A DNA stretch of 64,000 nucleotides, from positions 12,894,505 to 12,958,504 of the forward strand of contig NC_045140.1 of assembly GCF_008831285.2 (NCBI RefSeq), in the 5' to 3' direction. Positions 57,001 to 64,000 of the stretch are shown one piece after another. The translations under genes and the position numbers were made by a program. The notes beneath the pieces were generated by a model, which worked only from the letters and a program-made list of their open reading frames with translations, was not told the DNA's origin and did not search any database. The first letter of the stretch is position 1; each line of letters starts with the position of its first letter. Source of the DNA: Nymphaea colorata (Eukaryota > Streptophyta > Magnoliopsida > Nymphaeales > Nymphaeaceae).

Positions 57001-58146
57001 CCTCCAAGAGGTGTCTCCAAGTGGGTACCTCTTCATTGCTGGGCCGAGAAGAGGAACCAAAGAGTCTATAAACATATTAATATTTTATTCGAACCAGGAA
57101 CTATTCACTAATTTCTAAAGACTTGCTAAAGCAAATGCCAGGAATATCAATTCACCACTTTTTATTTTTAGTCATTGATCGCTTTCTCTTGTTTGCAGTG
57201 AGTGACGTACCTGCAAGTTGCATGGCTGGTGGTCCGTGAAGGTCCTGGAAGATATTGAAATTCCGTCGAACAAGCTCTCTTTGTGCTGTGAGGAGGAAAT
57301 ATATAGCCTGAGTTTGGATAATGCAGTAGCTTAATTTAGCGCTCAGTGTAGTTAGCACTAAATAAACCTACTTAAGGGCTGTCAATGGACTACATGTATT
57401 GACATTGGGCCGGGCTGATTTGATTGCATGGTTCAATAAACTCATTAGAGCCGAGTTTAGATACCTTAGTCATTTAGTTAGGTGATTTTAAGTGTTGTTA
57501 ATGACAGCGTATCTAACTGCATGGATAGATAATGTAATAAGCTGGCCCACTCCCATACCAACCCCAAGTTCCTATTCTGGCCTTCTAGAAACTTCAGTTC
57601 CAAATAGAACAAAACATCTTATAAACCAACTATAATAACGTGGCCCACTTTTATACTAGGACCTATTCTCCTATTTTTGTAAGTCCCTGTCTGTCCCAGT
57701 AGCTTCTGTTTCAACTTCAAGAAGGCCAAAAATTAGAATAAATTGAGTCAAACATCATATGAATGCTTCAGTAAGGAATGCATCGACCCTAGTCAATAGT
57801 TTCGTGTGACTGACTTAAAAAATTTTGAAAAATGATATTTCAGCCCTAGTCAAAATTTAGAAACTTTAATTCAGCCCTTTTCATGAAAAATTTCTGGCTC
57901 TGCCCCCTAGGTAGTTGCATTCCTTCAGTTTTCAGAGACTTTCTCCTTTGCCTTAGGAGAGAATGAAAAATTGCAAATGGAGGCTGAAACTAGTGAACCC
58001 GATAAGGTGTCTCATGCTTTTTCTTATTTCATCTCCACCGTCTGATTAAGTTTAATCACATAGTTTTGAGGCCACTCGTGAGATACGTAGGGTAGCACGT
58101 ACATGCAATCATGTACATATACGTAGGGTAGCACACACATGCAATC
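54079..58146. other. AT-rich intergenic region, no gene recognised
   Basis: About 4 kb without a convincing protein or RNA gene. Poly(T) tract at about 55260-55271; CTCTCT-rich patch at 56575-56600. Near 57374 AAGGGCTGTCAATGG followed by GGGCCGGGCTG resembles a hAT-type end, and near 57888-57911 TTTCTGGCTCTGCCCCCTAGG resembles the right end of small hAT elements. Neither has a partner end that I could place. Confidence 0.5.
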
Positions 58147-58178
58147 ATTCATATATATATATATATATATATATATAA
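58147..58178. repeat. (TA)n microsatellite
   Basis: About 15 TA units. A short repeat TACGTAGGGTAGCAC-ACATGCAATCAT occurs twice just before it (about 58086 and 58120). Confidence 0.9.
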
Positions 58179-58999
58179 TCTAGTGTTTAAGTTGCTTCTT
58201 CTTTGAGTTTCTGGTCTTTATTGCCACCAAGATCCTCATCTATTTTGTTGTGAAATTCATTTATGGTTTCAAGGGATGCCTGAATAAATAGACAAAATGT
58301 TTTAGAATAAATTTTGAAATATCTCATTTTCAAAGCTTTAAGAAACATTTCCCAGCTTTAAGAAAGTTAAACGAACATACGAAGAGTGTCAAAAACTTTA
58401 AATTCTTAGACTTCCAATGAAGGAGCTGCTAGGAGGTGGGTTCATGACCTTTATTAGGGTAAAATAGATATATACATCAAAAAAATTTCTTGCTTTAATA
58501 ATAAGCCACAACATAAAGGAAAGTAGGAAGCACATGTAGTATGCACACTACCACTCAAATAAATAGGATACAACATTAAAGCCAATAGATACCCATACAC
58601 CCGACATAGATCACTCTCAACCATACCCTAAGAAATGGAAGCACGGAATTCCTACATAGTCTGTGTCTAATCTACCATCCATCACACCAAACTTGCAAAA
58701 CATCTTTCCCACTTCTTCGGAAGAGATGTCATCTACAATAAAATATTCCTTTCATGCAACATCAGATCCTTCAATTTAATCAGGTATTATTTACTCCCTC
58801 TCATAACACGTCTTAAGTCTATGCTTCCAGCCATTGTTGGCTGAGATAATCCTTATACAACTCTGCTGGTTTGTGATGCCCTCCATCCACCTCACTAGAA
58901 CACCATCTCAGCATCATCATTACCTAAGAAAGCTTTCAGTTTCTCCTATTTTTGTAGGCATTTGATATCATCTTGTCACAATGCCACAACCTACCTTTT
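58179..58999. other. Non-coding sequence left of the LINE
   Basis: AT-rich; no family recognised. It may include the 3' end or tail of the LINE to its right, which reads toward this side. The boundary was not found. Confidence 0.4.
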
Positions 59000-61850
59000 C
59001 TCCTTAATAACCAAGCTAACTATTTGCAAGGTCCAACTATCATCCATGGGGAAGAGGTTCCCACTACATATTAAGCCCGTTTGAAGCCCAATTTTAGTAA
59101 ATAGCAAATCCTTCTACTAGAAAAGATGACATCTTGGCAAACTTTCCATGCAAGTTTTGTCAAGCCCAATCCTTGCCCAACCACTATCTTCTCATGAGCA
59201 ACCAAGTTTTAGAAGTACCATAATTTTCAACGTATTATATCAAAGCAATGATGACAACAACATTGGAGCCATCTCATCTTCATCTTAAGTATTTTTCAAC
59301 CAGAATTATAGCTCTTAAACTACTTCTTGCCAAGGAACTTGTCTTCAACCAAACTTTCTCATTATCCCATCCCAAACAATCCTGGAACACTTGTAATTGA
59401 AAAATAGGTGTCTGACTAATTTAACTTATTCTTTATATAGATAACACCAATTGGAAAACCGAAACCCCAGGTTGTTTAGACTATCTTGCGAAATCATCTT
59501 ATTTTTGCATGCTATACAAAGCATCTAGCATGCCCTAGCAGAGACTTTGGAGTACCTAATTAAGCTTCGCCAACTCTCTTGATTTTATCTAACTCGGTGC
59601 TAGACCACATTTCTTTATTGCAAGCTTCTTCTCACTCATGATCCACACTCACTTAACTTTACTTCTCTTTGCAATGGTTCTGAGTTGCCTAATGACTCCT
59701 TAAACCCTCTCAAAGCCTTCTCTTATTTTTTCAAAGCTATTACAATTGTGAATCAAACATAGTTTTTGAAGATGCTCAACTCCTCTCCTGCTAACTCCAT
59801 AATCCAAATTCTACTATCCATTTGTGTTATCACAATCTTAAGCATCTTCCATCCCCAACCCTCCACTGTGCACTACATTCTATTTTCATCCCCAAGTTAG
59901 ACTTAGCCATGCCCATGAACCATTATCCACATTTTTTATCCCCAAATATCTACTACAAAGCCACTCAAAAATCAACAATTTTGAGTTAAAGATTCTACAA
60001 GATCTTCCTACCAAAGGACTCTATTGTCTCCTCCAATTTCTTGATACCAACTCCTCATTGTATCACCACTGAGCTCTTAATACACTTCTAAACAACTAGG
60101 TGCAACTTTCTTTCCCTTGAAGAGTCATCCCAGAAAAATCTAGTCATTCACTGTTCCATTTTCTTTAGAGAGCAGTTTGGTAGTCTGAATGCCTACATCT
60201 AAAAATAACACAACGTAGGAATATTGTATTTAATAAGGCAAAGTATCCTTGCATAAGAAAGGACATTCATTTTCTAAATCGTAAGCTTTAGCTCCAATTT
60301 TTAGATGAAAGAGATACAATGTTTTTCCTTTAGCCGCCCTCTATTAGAGGAACTCACAAGTAGCAGGTCAGGAATTCACCTATCGACCACTCCAAAATGT
60401 TATCAAACATCAGTGCAATTGCCAAGTCAGCCTTGATAAGAAAGACCCTATATTTCTCCTTGTTGATTGTAAGACCATGTTCTTCACATCCTTTAAGGAT
60501 CTTGTAATGCCTCTAATGGATTTGTTGAAACCCTGGTAAACAAAATTGAATTGTTAGCAAATCAAAGGGATGCAATAATTAGGAAAGAGGTTCGGAAAAA
60601 GGGTGGAATGGTGCCCCTCGTTACAACTTAGAAGTTGAGAGCTGTAGATATTACTTATATGAATATTATGAAAATATATAAAGAGAGCGATTCTCCCTAT
60701 GATTAGTAGGGAGAATGTGGCAAACATTATACACTTGCATTTCTTTCCTTTATGAGAAAGAAGAAGGTGGCAAACATATATACTTCATCACAACTCTAAT
60801 CTAGGATGGATGGCATCCTAGCCACAACATACTTTTGGCAAAAAACTTTCAAGAGAATCTTTCGTATGCTTTGGAGAGGTCCATCTTTCAGCATATTGTC
60901 TCCTTTCCTTTATATGCAAAATAGTTCACAATATCACTATCGAAAGCAATTTAGTTGTGAATAACCATCCCCTTCACATACACCCTTTGATTAGTAATTA
61001 TAATGTTTTGAAAGATGACTTGCATTATGGCCACTATGTTTTTCTAATTATTTTATAGGTTATTGGAAAGAGCAATTGGCCTAAAGTTTTCTATTCTCAC
61101 TGCACCCTTTTTCTTAGGGATGAGCATGATATTTGTATTGCTAATGCACTTCACCATCTTATCATTTCTAAAAAAGTTAGATATAGTTTTAATAATGTCA
61201 TGCTAACTACCTCTTAACTTTCAGCAAAGTTAATTGGGAAATCTATTGACCTTGTAACATTATCCCGATCTATACTCATTACTGCATCTTTCACTTCTTC
61301 ATGGAAAATTAGACTAGTGAACATATCATTCTTCTCCTCTGACATTGTTTCCCTTTCACTTATTTCTCATGGCAATTCCTCTTTGTATCTTCTTCACTAA
61401 AAAAGATTTTAAAGTAGATTGCCATGACTTCTAAGATTTCATCAAAGTCCTCCAACTCCTTACCCCAACCATCACGGGTGACACTTTATTTATATTCCTC
61501 CTCTCTTTGGCCACAACATGAAAGAAATATTTTTATCTCCATCTTTGAACCATCTAATTTTTATTTTATCTTTCTATATAACCTCCTCTATTAACAAGGC
61601 CTTCCCTAGTTTTAGGCTTATGTTGATCTCAAAAGTGATTGATGCATCATCCCTCTGATCTGCATATATCTGGGCCACCATAAGCTCTTGTAAAGACTAT
61701 TTTTTGATCCAACCTATCAAACTCTTTGAGGTTCCATCTCTTTAGGCTCTTTTCAAATTTATCCAACCTTGCTAGAATCTTCACAAATATTAACAACCAC
61801 TCACTTTAGTTCTTCATTCACTACCACCATGCAACCTGGCAGGGAGATGG
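59000..61850 (-). pseudogene. Decayed LINE reverse transcriptase with C-terminal zinc-finger domain
   Basis: The minus strand gives an ordered LINE protein in shifting frames. Near 61720 are LDKFEKSLKRWNLKEFD and IRWFKDGDKN; near 61080-61130, IMLIPKKKGAVRIENFRPIA; near 60855-60888, KMDLSKAYERFS. About 60430-60520 reads LKGCEEHGLTINKEKYRVFL, about 60160 KKMEQ-MTRFFWDDSS, and near 59370-59425 VRHLFFNYKCSRIVWD, the C-terminal zf-RVT signature. The catalytic FADD-type region is not readable. Dozens of stops mark an old copy. The endonuclease is absent, so it is truncated at its 5' (right) side. Confidence 0.82.
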
Positions 61851-62019
61851 GCCCCCTAATCCTTTTATTTCCAAAAAAATAAAAGGAATAGTTATAGTTA
61901 AGGATATTAAAAAAAACACAAACAAAATGGATCGCCAAAAAGTACAGATTGAAGGTATCTTATAGGGTGGGCATCCTAAGGAACACAAAATGACCATATT
62001 CCCTCTGATCATGAGTTAT

Positions 62020-64000
62020 CGTCACTCATTGAAGCAGGGATTTCCACCGATTAGGAGCAGCCAATACAACAATCTTCATTTCATTTTTGGGGGAGGTTTG
62101 GGCCATAAAACGAAGCAGTTGCTCAGCTTCCTAGTGTTGGTTCCGACTGTCATAACATCCCTGTAAATGGAGAATCTCGCCATTACTACTCTTCACAACA
62201 AGACTTACCACTATTCTATGATTCTACAAAATAATGGCATTCTAGACCACACATGCCCATCTATCAAATGGAAACCAGGGTTATAGTTTAATAGCTGAGG
62301 CCATGTAGCAACAGATGATTTAAAGATCATGAGGACTAACAATATTTTTTAGGTCTTGCCATACTACTCCACTGATGTTACTATTGATTTTACTATGCCT
62401 TAAGGGGATCTCCTCCACCACCAATAGATGGTCTCCCTAATGCTTTTTCATTGAGGAATTTTCATGTCAAACTTAATTTCTTAATGTTCCCAACACTTCT
62501 TGCCCGGCCACGAGTGATAAACATATGGTCAACTATTTCAAGTTGGCTTTCGCACATGCCACATCTGTTTGCCAATGCAAAATTAAATCTTTGGGCTCTA
62601 TCTTGAGTGACGAGATGGCCTCCCAAAGCCACATAGGTACACCATTTAGCTCTATGGATGATTGCATTTTTTTATACCGCAAGGCTCAAATTATCTATTG
62701 GCTTTTGTAGTTGGATCATCTCGTATAAATCCTTGCGACGGATTTGGGATGCTTCTTTGTTACTCACCATAAGAATTTCTTGCTCGTAGATGGTATTAGC
62801 ATTTTTTAAAACATGGTTCATCCAAGGAGATACTAAATTGTTATGTATATCATGTTTATGAATTGTAATTATTTTAGAAACTGATGACCTCATGAATGGA
62901 GTACAAAGAGCCAGTTCTTTCCCATAGAGAACGCTTTTAAGTATACCTCAACCTCATTTTTTAGATCAAAATCAAATAGTTTCACCATCACCTACCTTCT
63001 ATTGAAACATATGGTTAATATTGTTCCAACTCCATGGGATGCCTTTCTAAGAGTAAAAATAGTGGGATTTTATATGGTAGGTCCACAAGCTGTCGACTCC
63101 AAAATATTTGCTTCTCACAAAACCTGCCCAAGGGGAGTCCGTGATCCTAGCTTGGAGAGGCAAATAAACCATATGAGCCTTGTTGAGCGAGTGCAGGTCC
63201 CATAGGTGGGCTCCTCCTTTATTCATAGGGAAAAATAAGTCTTTCCAACCAATAAGGTGCATTTTCGCAAGGTTTTTTGAATCACTCCAAAGGAATTCCT
63301 AATCACCCCAAATGAATCTACCTGACAGCCGCTCTAGAGCAAGAATCACATTGTTAGGGAGGCGGAAAGCCATCATCTAGTATTGGATGATTTGACTTAG
63401 GACGTGGCGGATTAAGCGCATCCTCCTTGAGTATGTTAGGATTTTGAGTTTTCATCCTGTTAACTTTTTTTCCAATGAGGTTGGAACAAACCTCAACGTT
63501 CATTTTTCGAACAAAAAGATGGAGACCAAAGTATTGGATGGGAAGGGTCTTGTGCCCCAATTAAGAATTCCTCCAAAAGACTGAATATCTCTCTCAACTA
63601 AAGAAGTTCTGTTGGCCCTACATTAGATCACAATGTCACCTGCATAGAATATGCCTGAAGAATTAGTCTGGATCCCCCTGAACTTGGATATTCTAATACG
63701 CCTATGGTGGAACACCCACTAAAGTCTGCGCGAGAATATTTTGACCACAACCTTGAAGAGATAAGGGGACAAAAGGTCTCCTTGATGTAGACCTTGTTGG
63801 CCATCAAAGAGTTTCTCCTTCTTTGCCAATTATAACTAGGGCATAGGAGATTGTTTCTACAAGTCATCACTTTGGAGATTCATTGGGTACAAAACCCAAT
63901 ATACGACAATGAATTCTTTAGAAAAGCTCATTTAACTTGATCATATGCCTTCGATAGGTCCAAGTTGAGGAGGACCGATTTACTGTTGTAGTTGGCTAGA
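62020..64000 (-). pseudogene. Second LINE fragment (RT, zf-RVT, possible RNase H), runs off the window
   Basis: From the right end: GLHQGDLLSPYLF near 63790, the YADD-type box as FYAGDIVI near 63650 (second residue pair altered), YFGLHLFVRKMNVEV at 63530, then HLIGWKDLFFPMNKGGAHLW at about 63250 and LANRCGMCESQLEIVDHMF near 62550 (zf-RVT). Near 62190-62230 VVKSSNGEILH resembles the start of a C-terminal RNase H, found in some plant LINE lineages. Stops and frameshifts are frequent. It is adjacent to the previous LINE in the same orientation but is a distinct copy, since the RT and zf-RVT regions are repeated. Confidence 0.8.

Noticed and set aside
57770-57911. Second small hAT MITE ending in TCTGGCTCTGCCCCCTAGG
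   Set aside because: The end is typical, but no matching left end or 8-bp duplication was found.
54079-58146. Search for tRNA, snRNA or miRNA precursors in the intergenic region
   Set aside because: No cloverleaf motifs or convincing long hairpins were seen by eye; a tRNAscan or folding run was not possible.
1-64000. An undescribed multi-gene system
   Set aside because: Apart from one F-box/kelch gene, all recognisable coding sequence belongs to known transposon classes.

Overview
This window is nuclear DNA of a flowering plant. The evidence is the retrotransposon families present (Ty1/copia, Ty3/gypsy of the Tat and chromovirus types, plant LINEs), hAT and Harbinger-type DNA elements, and one intron-containing gene that closely resembles the Arabidopsis F-box/kelch protein At1g67480. 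Nothing bacterial, organellar or viral was seen. The species cannot be named from the sequence.

Layout. 1-5195: a complete hAT transposon (212-5187) with GC-rich ends, an exact 8-bp target duplication and a transposase broken by one stop codon. 5196-8010: non-coding sequence ending in what looks like an LTR of a minus-strand element. 8090-9960: a decayed LINE on the minus strand. 10385-37363: a copia element with 256-bp LTRs and target duplication CGCAT. It was split just before its 3' end by a Tat-type gypsy element (14838-37086, minus strand, 3.34-kb LTRs). The gypsy interior appears twice on either side of a 100-N scaffold gap (24363-24462). I judge most of this doubling to be an assembly artefact. 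37369-39472: non-coding, with CT-rich and TA-rich tracts and a possible GRF zinc-finger relic. 39478-48816: a much older chromovirus-like gypsy element (minus strand), itself interrupted by a 2.45-kb LTR-like insertion (42324-44774) and a 791-bp Harbinger-type MITE (46840-47630).

49210-50862 is the only ordinary host gene: an F-box/kelch protein on the minus strand with two coding exons. A likely 5' non-coding exon and a TATA-like box lie near 53.9-54.0 kb, which would give a long 5' intron holding a 183-bp hAT MITE. 54030-58900 is AT-rich with no recognisable gene. 59000-64000 holds two adjacent minus-strand LINE fragments; the second runs off the window.

The order of insertion can be read from the nesting. 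The old gypsy at 39-49 kb has strongly diverged LTRs. The copia LTRs differ at about 12 of 256 positions by hand count. The Tat LTRs differ at about 37 of 3,340. The Tat element is therefore the youngest large insertion. Its most interesting content is a sense-strand ORF upstream of gag that encodes a plant-mobile-domain-like protein. No undescribed defence or metabolic system was found.
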